This document shows, piece by piece, positions 41,782 through 51,158 of a stretch of 64,000 bases of DNA. Each line of letters opens with the position of its first letter. The first letter of the stretch is position 1. The DNA is taken from assembly GCF_000150955.2 (NCBI RefSeq), contig NC_011685.1:310001-374000 (forward strand), given 5' to 3'. The translations under genes and the position numbers were made by a program. This DNA is from Phaeodactylum tricornutum CCAP 1055/1 (lineage: Eukaryota; Bacillariophyta; Bacillariophyceae; Surirellales; Neidiaceae). Below the pieces are notes generated by a model. It ran no database searches. It saw only the letters and a list, made by a program, of their open reading frames with translations, and was not told the DNA's origin.

Positions 41782-43248
41782 CTAGACCTGCTCAGATATA
41801 TCTGGAACCATGTCAGCAATCGGATCCGCAACCAAGGTCGCCGCAACGGCAGCGGCTGCGGCAGTCTGCTCATCCGTTGTTTGCACTACCGTGTCTACTG
41901 GATGGGAGGTTACAGACGCATCCACTACAGCCGCTGCTGCCGCAACCGCTTCATCGGTAACTTCCTTCGTACCATCAATCAACACAGTCGCACTTTCGGA
42001 AGGCGGCGGAGGAGGCATCTTTGCCTTCTGTTCAGCCTGCGTCGGTTCAAGGAATATCTCAGGGTGATCCTTGATCTTCCATTCACTGTTCTTGTCCCAG
42101 TCGAAGCCGCGTTGCTCCGCTCGAAAATGCATTCGAGCATACTTTTCGCGAACCTTTACGTGGATGCCAAGTTCTTTGGCAACCGTAATCCAGTTTACTT
42201 TCTGATTATGTTCCTTGGCGATGGCATTGTACTTTGCCCAAAGGTTTTTGGAATGTGTCACGATCGAGTCCAAATCACCAGCTGATGATACGACGATGGC
42301 AGAACGAGCTTTTTTTATTGGCATATCAAGAGAGTCATGATGCTGTTGCACTTGATGACTAGTTGGGGTCGAGAGAGCAGCGTTGGCAGCTGCTTTAGCG
42401 GCTGCTGCACCACGGGTAATCTCAATTGGGACGCGATTGGACGCGACAAGCTCCGCCGCCCGTTTGAGAGCTGCTTCCTTCTGCTCATTTGCAAACTTTT
42501 CGCGATGCATCCGGATATCTAGTTTCTTACGCCTCCTTTCTTCACGAGACGCCTCCCGCGATGCACGCTCAGCGGCCTTGCGCACAGCTTGAGCTTCTCG
42601 TTCACGGGCCTTGACCTCCTTTCGTTCCATCGAAACGCGACGTTGTTCTCTTTTCATATTCTGACGTCGTTCATTCTCTAAGGCCTTTTCTGCATCCTTG
42701 GCAAGGCGGTGAGCCTTCGACACCTCTGAGACTTGCTTCTTAGATAGTTTTGACATGTCGGTTGTAGCCGCGGCTGCGGCAGCAGCTGCCGCTGCAGCCG
42801 CATTGTGGTCCATATATGCTGGTAAGGGGACGAAGCCGTTTGCAGCAGAGAGGTTGACGCCAGCAGCGGCCGCAGCTGCCAGGGTAGCGGGATCGGCTGA
42901 GGAAAGGTCCTCAAAACTATCAGAATCATCGACAAGAACTCCTCGGATATTGTACAACGAGCAAAACCGTTCGACCTGGGCAACAATGTAGCTTTTATCG
43001 AACTCATCCTCGATTCCCAGAATACGCCAAAAGTCTACCGTAGGTTGCGAGGAACTTCCATCCATCCCTGCGTCTTTCGGAGGTATGGACAATCTGCAAA
43101 GAAGCTGCGAAGTCAGTAAACCCTTTAGATACGGCTTGTAGTCCAAGCATTTCGCGTCAGAAGTTTCCACCAAAACTTCGTTTTCAGCTGCCCAATCTTT
43201 GCACAGCAACTTTAACCATTCAGAGGGGGGCTTGATAGCTTTTCTCAT
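41782..43248 (-). CDS. Alanine-rich coiled-coil protein, possibly DNA-binding
   Basis: A 488-residue single-exon protein with no family I can name firmly. The N-terminal 110 residues (PPSEWLKLLCKDWAAENEV ... FWRILGIEDEFDKSYIVAQVERFC) look globular. Poly-alanine tracts occur at three places, the longest about 11 alanines near residue 155 and another in the C-terminal region. A charged coiled coil of about 90 residues (around 165-255) is rich in Arg, Glu and Lys. Near residues 330-390 a block NLWAKYNAIAKEHNQKVNWI, then VAKELGIHVKVREKYARM, resembles a SANT/Myb- or HTH-like module; I infer a nuclear, nucleic-acid-linked role with low certainty. The C-terminus is acidic and alanine-rich. The ATG at 43248 is the first in frame. 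Confidence 0.7.
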   Translation of the reverse strand: MRKAIKPPSEWLKLLCKDWAAENEVLVETSDAKCLDYKPYLKGLLTSQLLCRLSIPPKDAGMDGSSSQPTVDFWRILGIEDEFDKSYIVAQVERFCSLYNIRGVLVDDSDSFEDLSSADPATLAAAAAAGVNLSAANGFVPLPAYMDHNAAAAAAAAAAAATTDMSKLSKKQVSEVSKAHRLAKDAEKALENERRQNMKREQRRVSMERKEVKAREREAQAVRKAAERASREASREERRRKKLDIRMHREKFANEQKEAALKRAAELVASNRVPIEITRGAAAAKAAANAALSTPTSHQVQQHHDSLDMPIKKARSAIVVSSAGDLDSIVTHSKNLWAKYNAIAKEHNQKVNWITVAKELGIHVKVREKYARMHFRAEQRGFDWDKNSEWKIKDHPEIFLEPTQAEQKAKMPPPPPSESATVLIDGTKEVTDEAVAAAAAVVDASVTSHPVDTVVQTTDEQTAAAAAVAATLVADPIADMVPDISEQV

Positions 43249-44695
43249 CTTACAAACAAAGGTAGAGGAAATCAACGGTTAGTTGGTTTGAAAACCCGGA
43301 GGACAGGCGACGTCTGCTTCTGTGGAATTCTCAAACCCCGATTTAATAGTGAGATCAAATCCAGTAGCGCACAGTGAATTCTGTGCACATCAGTAGAGAT
43401 TCTACGGGGAGGAATCAAGTGTGTAGGAACTCGTAGCTCATTCTACGAGAAGTTGTCCGAGATTCTCTCGGAGCAGGTTGGGTTATCAGCGCGTATGTAC
43501 TTTGCCGTACAAATAGTACTGGATTGTACGTCAACAAATACGATCTCAACAACAAAACCCGAGTTCCGGAATCGACGATGCGTTGCAACGACGGCGTCTT
43601 GATCGTCATGAAGGCAAGGTTCCGTCGACGTTTCTGTTCCATATTTCTCACCTCAATCTTTTCATGTTTCGAAGGCTCGTGATCGAAGAAGTCTGACGGG
43701 GTCGCCCCGACGTCTTCCAACTCATTTTCTTCTCCATCGTCGGACATGGTGATAATTGGCCTTGCTCACACTTTCTTCTTGAAAAGTGCTTCGGCAGTAT
43801 TGCAAACTAACAGATTTGACAGCATTTTGAGTCTAAATAAGTCCCTTTTTGAAAATTCTCGAAGCGCCAGGCGGGTTTAAGTTTGAATAACCCGGAATCA
43901 ACTATGTCGTTGATGATCTAAAAAATATCGAGGTCGCAGTGACAGGAAGGATAACTTCTAACAGCAATGGCTCCTTCGTCCCTCGTGTTGAGGCTATCCC
44001 ACGGATCGATTACAGGATTGTAAGCAGAGTCAATTTGTCTGGAAATTCCATACGCCTTCATACCAGAAATGGAGCTGTGAACTCCAGTGAATGAGAGTTT
44101 CTCATTATGACACACCGGTAGCCTCAATTTTTTCAGCAGATAAGCTTCTCGGAGAGGTGTAGACAGACCTGTGAAATTGTAAGAAAATGTACACACGGAA
44201 ATGCGAGGATAATGGAATATCATAAGTCTCACACTATGTTGACTGTCAGTGAAAGAGCAAGTCCGAATGCTGACCTTGACGAGCTTGCCGATATCGGAGC
44301 AGGCCATGGTCACATTATTTCAAGCAACCTTAGAAAGGTCACATATCATAGTTAGCTCGACTTCTGAATTCACCAAAGAATTTATTTCGTGGCACAATCC
44401 TCGTTCTCATCTCACGTGATGATGCCATTCACGATTGAACAGTATACGACATGGCAATAGCACAGACGAAGAGAATAAGGCACGGGATGCTAATTGTAAA
44501 ACACGATCTAACTTGTGACACCTTTCGCGACCTCGCAAACCAAAAAAATTTCACGGGTATTACGTTTAGTTGGTAGCTAATCCTTGGTCGAAACATAGCA
44601 AACACCTGATCTCTCTTTCTTGATGTGACGTTCACACAAATTCGTTGGTGGTTCTTTCTGTTTCGTTCGATTTTTATGCTGATTGGACTTCCCAG
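43249..44695. other. 1.45-kb spacer with weak small ORFs
   Basis: Apart from a possible small gene at 43415-43747, nothing convincing is visible. A minus-strand frame at 43918-44307 (about 130 codons from ATG) has no recognisable domain. The region is more AT-rich than its neighbours. It must hold the upstream regions of the minus gene ending at 41782 and the plus gene starting at 44696. Confidence 0.4.
43415..43747 (-). CDS. Possible small acidic-N-terminus protein
   Basis: A frame of 110 residues starting MSDDGEENELEDVGATPSDF with a proper ATG, then a basic segment (NMEQKRRRNLAFMTIKTPSL) and a polar end. The first 65 residues look like real protein; the rest may be intron or 3' read-through of a spliced gene. 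No family was recognised. If real, it would break the strand alternation of this region. Confidence 0.3.
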   Translation of the reverse strand: MSDDGEENELEDVGATPSDFFDHEPSKHEKIEVRNMEQKRRRNLAFMTIKTPSLQRIVDSGTRVLLLRSYLLTYNPVLFVRQSTYALITQPAPRESRTTSRRMSYEFLHT

Positions 44696-45169
44696 ATGTG
44701 CACTTCATGGATACCGAAAGGCCAATCTTTCGCAGAAATTGCGATCAAAGTAATTCTTCGTTTGGTCGTAATGATGCTCGGACTAGTCCTGATGCCCAGC
44801 ATGGTCATGATCTCCGATCCGGGCACGTATGCCAGTGGCTTTGTGTCTATGTTTATGATGATTCAAGCATTCGTCCTATTCCTTTCCGGCCTGACTGGAT
44901 CTCTCACCTTGTTCATGCTCTTTATGGCAAGCTTGTTCAGTTTCTTTTTGACAGATTTCTTTGGTACCGTGTTCGGGGGCAATGAGGGATTCTTAAATTT
45001 TCGGTCAGAATGGTTGTTGCTGGCGACCTTTCTCACCATAAATATTGTCTTCTTTGCCCTAATCTTGGTTGGACCGCGAGCGCTGGTGAGTCCACGAGGA
45101 TCGCTTGTCGATCAAGAAGATCAAGAACTAGACAACGCCACAGACAAAATTTCGCTTGTTGCAATCTGA
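44696..45169 (+). CDS. Small multi-pass membrane protein, unknown function
   Basis: A 157-residue protein from the first in-frame ATG; the frame is open upstream to 44645 and the ATG directly follows an AG, so a 5' exon is possible. Four hydrophobic segments are visible at about residues 16-40 (KVILRLVVMMLGLVLMPS), 48-70, 68-95 and 108-128. The tail is hydrophilic and acidic (DQEDQELDNATDKIS). I recognise no family. The methionine-rich membrane helices and short loops resemble a small tetraspan protein. Convergent with the methyltransferase gene, 372 bp apart. Confidence 0.55.
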   Translation: MCTSWIPKGQSFAEIAIKVILRLVVMMLGLVLMPSMVMISDPGTYASGFVSMFMMIQAFVLFLSGLTGSLTLFMLFMASLFSFFLTDFFGTVFGGNEGFLNFRSEWLLLATFLTINIVFFALILVGPRALVSPRGSLVDQEDQELDNATDKISLVAI

Positions 45170-45541
45170 AGGAAGAGGGAACTCCACACAAGCGTTCCAT
45201 TTTTATCAAGTATTTGACAATGTGCAATGAGTTGGCTTTGTATATGTCTTTACATTAGCCCTGTTTCATGCGTATATATTTTCTATTACGATAACGACGA
45301 CCATGTCTCTGTCCGAGGTGTCAAGAGCATAGCTTGGAATGGAGCCCAAGCGTCCGAGCTATTGGAGCCTTCTTGATGGTAGACACTCGGCAAACCTTGA
45401 CCTAAAGCTGGCATGTCAAGGTATGGTTTTTTCTCGTTTCGGATTTTCCGTCGAGCAGACACTACCTAACAAGAGCTAGACTATTATCAGAACAGCCACC
45501 TGCAAGAAGAACTGACATTAACACTGCGTAGATATTTAGTC
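45170..45541. other. Convergent spacer
   Basis: 372 bp between two converging stop codons. Nothing beyond 3' untranslated sequence is apparent. Confidence 0.4.
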
Positions 45542-46591
45542 TCACCACGGGCATTCATATTCGTGACGGTTGTCTTTCTCCTCTCGGTGCCTTTGCTTCT
45601 TTTTGGATTGCCTTTTCGTCGGGGAGAGCGAGGGTCTTTTCAACTCTTCTGTCTTGGATGGTGTCCCTCCTGTTTCAGTCGCTGAAGCTTTCCCGTTCTC
45701 TTGTAGCAGATGCTCCAGAAACGGAGCAGCACGGTTGCGTGGAAGGCGTTCGTCCATCGGAATGTGACGGTACTCCACTTCTTCGTCTTGATCATTTTCG
45801 TCTTCCGCGGCGAATACAATTGCACAGGTTTGCGATCGTTTCCACACGCTCAGCGTATCGCGTACGTGTAACCAGTTGGGCAACTGCATTTCCAGTACGC
45901 AGTGGAACTGCGCAGCGAGTTGTTGTTGGAACTCTGGGCTGGACGAGCGGCCCCACGGAGCTTGCTCCATGGAAAGCGTGTCACCGTACAGTTCCCCCAC
46001 GTGAATCACGTACTCTCCACTGAAATACTTCAAACATTCGGCAGCCATGGACACCGACTCGTCCCGTCCCTCTTGTACGTCTTCGTCGGCATAGCAGAGA
46101 AAGAGCGTCCGACCCTTGTTTTCCGGCTGCGCGAGCACCGAAGGTCCGCCCCGACGCACCGGGAACGAACCGGCGTTGGCGGCGGACACTGTGGCTGCCG
46201 CCAAAATCGTCCCTCCCCGATTCGGATGCATATCGTAGCCCACCACATCGATTCCCGCTTGTCGCGCCAGTCGACACCAGTACGCGTTGGCCCCGCAGCC
46301 AATCTCGACGATTGGAGCCAAGTGACGCAAAACATTCAAAGCGGGTTGACTCGGGATCGCCCAACTGCATCGATTGACACAAAGTTCCCCCTCATCTGCT
46401 TGTTCCATCCAAATAGCCCCGCGCCGTTCCGGATCCAGTGTGGGCGCAAAGAAACCGTCGCGCTCGTCCGCCGCGAGCGACGTGAGAAAGGTGTCGACCG
46501 CTGTCCCCAACGGATTGGGATCGGCCGATTGTGCTCCCACCGCGGAAGCATCCGGCAAGCTCCGCTTACGAGCTTTCTTCGCTTTGGCCAT
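45542..46591 (-). CDS. Putative SAM-dependent methyltransferase
   Basis: A 349-residue single-exon protein. Motif I of class I methyltransferases is visible as APIVEIGCGANAYWCRLARQ (near residues 92-111), followed by an acidic residue at the end of strand 2 in IDVVGYDMHPN. A tryptophan/proline-containing segment with TLFLCYADED lies where motif post-II/IV is expected. The N-terminus is strongly basic (MAKAKKARKRS) and the C-terminus ends in a lysine-rich tract (KRQSKKKQRHREEKDNR), both consistent with a nuclear or nucleolar protein. It resembles uncharacterised methyltransferases annotated in algae and fungi; the substrate is unknown. Divergent from the sulfotransferase-like gene. Confidence 0.7.
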   Translation of the reverse strand: MAKAKKARKRSLPDASAVGAQSADPNPLGTAVDTFLTSLAADERDGFFAPTLDPERRGAIWMEQADEGELCVNRCSWAIPSQPALNVLRHLAPIVEIGCGANAYWCRLARQAGIDVVGYDMHPNRGGTILAAATVSAANAGSFPVRRGGPSVLAQPENKGRTLFLCYADEDVQEGRDESVSMAAECLKYFSGEYVIHVGELYGDTLSMEQAPWGRSSSPEFQQQLAAQFHCVLEMQLPNWLHVRDTLSVWKRSQTCAIVFAAEDENDQDEEVEYRHIPMDERLPRNRAAPFLEHLLQENGKASATETGGTPSKTEELKRPSLSPTKRQSKKKQRHREEKDNRHEYECPW

Positions 46592-47119
46592 ACGAGTAAT
46601 TGCGCTTCTTCAGCCGTCCGTGTTCGCAAAGGGTGAATGGCGACAACAAAGGTAGTCTATCCTTGCGATTGGTGCCGTACGGATCTGCTAAATCGTGGAA
46701 AATGGCACACCGTATCATTGCAGTCTGTCCTAGAACAGTTGCGAATCTTGCGAGCGAGTGAGGATCGGATATAGGGTTTAATTGCGGAGGAAGGCCTTTT
46801 CCGCAAGCCACGATTCGCTTGTCCGTGTCTGGCGACACGAATGACAATACATTTTCAACGTGTTCGTGGTGGAACGACCACGGAGAATTCCAACGGCGCG
46901 ACATTTTCGCGAACGCACGTCCTCGCGTGGTCCAAAATATCAGCCAGTCCAACCCCGAAATTGTCACACACACAATCCCGTAATTTCGCGTTCGCTTCCG
47001 AGAAACAGCCACACAAGAACCCCACGCGTGCTACTCTCTCTGGAACGGCACCCCATACACAAAGCAACACCACTCTCTGGGGTACTACTATCGCCCACCG
47101 AGGTTCCAATTCGTTCACC
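46592..47119. promoter_or_regulatory. Divergent spacer methyltransferase / sulfotransferase-like
   Basis: 528 bp between divergent starts. The downstream gene's frame is open back to an ATG at 46841, which would add 93 polar residues without domain features; I take that as leader. No exact recurrent 9-mer was found. Confidence 0.4.
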
Positions 47120-48493
47120 ATGTCCATGGCTGCGGGATCCAAGATACATTTCGAAGCAGGGAGCTGGTTGGAAGCCGTCTACGATGTCTACATTGGCACG
47201 GTTGTTGGCGCCGCACACTCGTGTTACATTGTCGGCAAATGGTGGTACGTGCACGTCCTCGTGCCGCTCGCCACAGCCTTTGGCGTCCAACTCGCTGCCG
47301 ACAAAGAAGTCGTCTCTAAAGACGGAGAAAAGACGCTGAAAGTCGTCGCTGTAGGATACGGAAGGACTGGAACGGTACGTTCGCTCAGAGACCCCCGTTT
47401 CTCCCATTGTCCCCCACCTCGAAAATTGGGCCGGCTTGGGACCATTTGGTATTATCTAGAGGGGCTGAACGTTATTTTATGTCAACCCGACATGAAATTT
47501 CGGTTACATATCGAATTCTATGTCGTACCTTCATCCAGGCGTTAAACAAAAATATTGTTCCTTTCCTATTCTTTGGTGCTCGATGCTGTATAAATACTAA
47601 CGATATATATCTAATTCGGTTTTTCTGCTTCTGCACAGTATTCCTTGACCCTGGCCTTGGAAGAGCTGGGATACCCAACCTTGCACACTCAACACTTGTA
47701 CGAACACGAGGCTCTTCTTTCCATGTGGGTGGAACGCATCTTTTTGCCTTCGATCCAGCAGGGCAAAGCCATCATGGGCAAACCGGACCTGCAAATGATT
47801 ACCGACTTTGGCTACCAGGCGACGGCCGATTTGCCCATGGCGCTTTATTTTGACCAAGTTATGGAAGAGTTCCCGGATTGCAAATTCATTTTGACGACCC
47901 GCGAAAATTCGGAAGTTTGGTTCCGGTCCTGGGAGACGCTCACCAAGAGCATATCGCAACCGACACATTTCGGAGGATTCTTCTTTTCGTCGGTCCGCAA
48001 ATATTGGCACTACCTGCGATGGCTGTACGCGGTAGTAAATAAGGACGATTCGTTCTTAACACGACCGTTCCCGCTGCCGGAACAGAACAAACTCACCGCC
48101 ATTGCCAGTTACGAAGAGCACAATAGGAGAATTCGGCAGGTCGTACCGCCGGAACGATTGTTGGAGTACAACGTGAAACAGGGGTGGGAGCCTCTATGCG
48201 AGTTTATGGAGATTACCGATTGTCCACAGACTCCTTTTCCAAAAACCAACTCGGCCCGATCGGTCCAAGTCCAAGCCGTGTCGGCCTTTTTGTTTCCCTT
48301 AATGGTTGCCTTGTTCTGCATCTTTTTCGCCTTTGCCAAGACCTTTCAGCGCCTGACGGGTATGACGGTTATGCAGTGGGCGCAGTACAAGTCCCGAGAA
48401 CTCATGGTGGCGTTGCGGCGAGTGTTATTGGGCGACAAGTCCACGCCGTTGTGGGATACCAGTCCGCGGGCGTCCCCGCGCAAAACAGCCTAA
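47120..48493 (+). CDS. Sulfotransferase-like P-loop protein (Sulfotransfer_4 type)
   Basis: Two exons, 47120..47374 and 47639..48493, with a 264-bp intron (GTACGT...ACAG), encode 369 residues. The 5'-phosphosulfate loop is restored by the splice: VVAVGYGRTGT-YSLTLALEELGYPTLH (T85 is the last residue of exon 1). A 3'-phosphate-type region follows in DCKFILTTRENSEVWFRSW. This is the pattern of the Sulfotransfer_4 family, common in algae and fungi, where most members lack known substrates; PAPS-dependent sulfation is inferred. A hydrophobic segment at about residues 320-338 (FLFPLMVALFCIFFAFA) suggests membrane anchoring near the C-terminus. An upstream in-frame ATG at 46841 exists; the one at 47120 (CACCATGTCC) was preferred. 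Confidence 0.78.
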
Positions 48494-48787
48494 TGCGACG
48501 GGCGTTTGTTTCATCGGGCTTTTTTGGAGTTTATCCATTTTCCTCTGGTATTTGTGAACGTGTTTTCTGTGTGTATGTGTCTGGCTCTGCCTCTACCGAA
48601 TTGCCCTAGAGAGAGTAGTAAACGATAGAGCAAAAAAGGATATTGTTTCCGCTACACCGAAAGGATCCGTTGCTGACAGTTAGACAGTGGTTTTAGGGCT
48701 GTGTGCATGGGTCGAGTGTTCGACTACCAGGGCTCGTACTCTACTAGAAATAGTACTACGGGGTGTGTCTCTAAGCCTTTTGGATCT

Positions 48788-49504
48788 CTACTCTTTTTTG
48801 ACTATTCCTACCTCCGCCGGTCGCAGGACGCGTTTGTTGAGCAGAAAGCCATCCTTCACGACTTGTCCTACGGTCCCCGGCTCCTTGTCCGGATCCACGT
48901 ATTCGTACAGGGCTTCGTGCCGATTGGGATCAAAGGCCTCACCGGCTTGGCCGAACTTGACCAAACCGTTGCTTTCGAAAGCCTTCAGAAGCCCCCGTTC
49001 CGTCATGGCGATGCCTTCGTACAGATTGTGCAAGACGTGGTTCGATTCCTGCTGATCGACCCGAGCGTCTTCCGGCACAGCTTCCATGGCGCGTGTGAGA
49101 TTGTCGGAAACGTCCAACAAACTCTTGGCGAACGATTTGATCGCGTAGAGCTTCCCGTTTTCCACATCCCGTTTGGCAATGGAGCGGGTATTTTCCTGTT
49201 CGGCTAGACTGCGGAGCAACTGATCCTTGAGCTGCTGGACTTGTGCTTCGAGTTGTTCTTCCCGGGACGGCGCTGCCACGGGTTCGGCTTCCACTTCTTC
49301 TGCCGTCGTCGCATCGGTGGCGGCCTCGTCGGTGGGCGGGTCGACCGGTGGATCCGTCCGGTCACTCAGCCATCGGCCGCCGTGGGTACGGAACGGCACC
49401 GATTCGGGAACGACGACTCCCGCACGCGGGGGTTTCCACACACCGCACGGAAGCCGGGCGGTGGTGCGTCGGATTAATCCAACGACGACGAGACGACTCG
49501 TCAT
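48788..49504 (-). CDS. GRPE: GrpE nucleotide exchange factor, probably mitochondrial
   Basis: A 238-residue single-exon protein from the first plausible ATG (the frame is open upstream). The GrpE coiled coil (EEQLEAQVQQLKDQLLRSLAEQENTRSIAKRDVENG) is followed by FAKSLLDVSDNLTRAME and the beta-domain signature FDPNRHEALYEYVDPDKEPGTVGQVVKDGF, ending in RVLRPAEVGIVKK. GrpE swaps ADP for ATP on DnaK/HSP70. The N-terminus MTSRLVVVGLIRRTTARL is Arg-rich and amphipathic, without a signal peptide or ASAFAP motif, which points to the mitochondrial Mge1 form. A TGACTGTGA element reads toward the gene 167 bp upstream. Divergent from RusA. Confidence 0.93.
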   Translation of the reverse strand: MTSRLVVVGLIRRTTARLPCGVWKPPRAGVVVPESVPFRTHGGRWLSDRTDPPVDPPTDEAATDATTAEEVEAEPVAAPSREEQLEAQVQQLKDQLLRSLAEQENTRSIAKRDVENGKLYAIKSFAKSLLDVSDNLTRAMEAVPEDARVDQQESNHVLHNLYEGIAMTERGLLKAFESNGLVKFGQAGEAFDPNRHEALYEYVDPDKEPGTVGQVVKDGFLLNKRVLRPAEVGIVKKE

Positions 49505-50360
49505 ATGATGCAATGAAGTTCGGAAAAGAGAAGGAAGGAGCAGGGTGTGGCGCGTCGGCCAATCTCGTTTTATGGTGGGTGGGAAAGGCTGTGGGACCAA
49601 TCGATCTCGATCCATTTTCTGCACGACAGAAAGGCGAATGACGCAAACAACGGAAGGTGGTGGAAGGACTTCACAGTCAGCGCGCGGACACACGGGTCGG
49701 GGTACGCAACCATCGCTCGACGATGGACAGACGCCCAAAAATCACAGTTCACTTACAGTAAAATAAGTCACCCTTAGATTACAGAGTCTGTGTATGAGTT
49801 TACGGCGTGTCGCGCAGTTTTTCGCGCACAACGGTCTGGTCGACAGCCCGACTGAGCGGCACCGTAATCGATTTGGAAATATTGAAATAATGTTTCGCGC
49901 GATAGCGTGAGGTAAAAATCATCTTTCCGAAAATAAGTTCCAATTTGATCACAAAAACAAGTGTAAAATTTTACAAAATCATATCGGCATTCTGATTGGC
50001 CGGAGGCCCAGGGAATCCGGGACACCTGCGACAGACCCCGAAAATCGATCAATCGGTTGAACAATGTCGTGTGTTCTCCGTGACTAGTTTCGCGACAGCC
50101 TTCCCGATTCGAAGAGGGAGGCGACCGAGGCGCACAACACCGATAGTTTGAACGGACTACTGTCGCGTGCCATACTGTTTGTAAGTATCTGCCTTCGCGA
50201 TGCTCTCCGGCTTTGGCGGTCTCCCCGCGCGAATTGGCGTGGCGTTTTTACTGCGTTTTTTGGACCGGATCTCCTCACTTTTTCAATCGTCGAGAGAACC
50301 AAACTGATTGTGAAAAATAGACGTCCTGCTCCACCTGTTCGTTTTCTTCCTCGAAGGTAC
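49505..50360. promoter_or_regulatory. Divergent spacer GrpE / RusA
   Basis: 856 bp. One exact TCACAGTCA at 49671-49679 serves the GrpE side; a one-mismatch TGATTGTGA lies near 50306, about 50 bp before the RusA ATG. The RusA frame is open back to 50148 without an ATG. No other gene was recognised. Confidence 0.4.
49671..49679 (-). promoter_or_regulatory. TGACTGTGA element upstream of GrpE
   Basis: An exact 9-mer on the GrpE sense strand, about 167 bp before its ATG. Role inferred from recurrence. Confidence 0.35.
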
Positions 50361-50963
50361 ATGGAAAGTCCCCGTTCTTGGAATCCTAGTGATTCCACGC
50401 ATCCTGCTCACTCCGCGACATCCGAACAGAGCATGAACGACTCTATCCATACGGTCATCGACCTAGTTTCCGATGGCGACGACGCTTCGACGGATCAGGA
50501 CCCCGCCATACACATCATGATCCCCGGAGCTCCCGTTCCTCTACCTAGGAGCCGATGGTTCCGCGGCGGTAGCTTCAACCCAGCACGTGATCGGATTGAG
50601 CAAGTTCGAGCTTTTGTCCGCCGGAATACTGGCACTGCCACCAATGGGCCGGTTTTCGACCGGACCCACCGGCTATACGTGTCCATTGATTTTTTCCTGA
50701 GGCGACCAATGGTAGACTTTCGAGGCTGCAAAAGGGCTCCTGGAAATCTCAAGTTGGGTGCTTCATTTCTCTCCTCCCCTGCAAACGGCCCAGATGTTGA
50801 CAACTTGGTAAAATTCGTCCTTGACGCATTGAATGGGGTCCTATACCATGACGATCGGCAAGTGGTTGTCCTTGTTGCTCGAAAACTACGCGACAATGAA
50901 GGGACTTGTGAAGGCCGCACCCGATTGTCAGTGCGGAATGTACGAGAGCAAGATTTACGGTGA
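50361..50963 (+). CDS. RusA-family Holliday junction resolvase with N-terminal SIM-like motif
   Basis: A 200-residue protein from the first in-frame ATG. The C-terminal 150 residues show the RusA fold signature: an opening IMIPGAPVPLPRSR, a strand RLYVSIDFFL, then PDVDNLVKFVLDALNGVLYHDDRQVV. The aspartates that form the RusA active site are all present (D145, D147 and the DD at 164-165). Bacterial and phage RusA cuts Holliday junctions symmetrically as a dimer; it is typically prophage-borne, and eukaryotic copies are little studied. Residues 32-41 read VIDLVSDGDD, a hydrophobic core followed by acidic residues, the classical form of a SUMO-interacting motif, suggesting nuclear use in the host. 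No organelle presequence is evident. It converges with the tyrosine recombinase gene, 195 bp apart. Confidence 0.85.
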   Translation: MESPRSWNPSDSTHPAHSATSEQSMNDSIHTVIDLVSDGDDASTDQDPAIHIMIPGAPVPLPRSRWFRGGSFNPARDRIEQVRAFVRRNTGTATNGPVFDRTHRLYVSIDFFLRRPMVDFRGCKRAPGNLKLGASFLSSPANGPDVDNLVKFVLDALNGVLYHDDRQVVVLVARKLRDNEGTCEGRTRLSVRNVREQDLR

Positions 50964-51104
50964 AGCTAGTGTATAGCGCCAATGTTTATAGCCTTTGCTC
51001 CAGTCCGCCGGTATTGGTGAAAATTAGCAAATGTATTAATTTCATTGAGATGGATTATACTAATATAAAAGAAAATTATGTATTTTATCCATTTACTGTT
51101 AAAA

Positions 51105-51130
51105 GTGGTATCATGCAGTAGTATCATGCA
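51105..51130. repeat. 13-bp tandem repeat beside the recombinase gene
   Basis: GTGGTATCATGCA (51105-51117) and GTAGTATCATGCA (51118-51130) are adjacent copies differing at one base. They lie in an AT-rich stretch just past the 3' end of the recombinase ORF and could mark an element border or simple slippage. Confidence 0.7.
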
Positions 51131-51158
51131 ACTCATGCCCGAGAATCAAAGCCTCTCC

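Noticed and set aside
43918-44307. 130-codon minus-strand frame
   Set aside because: Has an ATG but no domain, no clear helical or membrane pattern and no supporting neighbour.
45902-46636. 244-codon plus-strand frame
   Set aside because: Antisense to the methyltransferase gene, which carries a recognisable SAM-binding motif.
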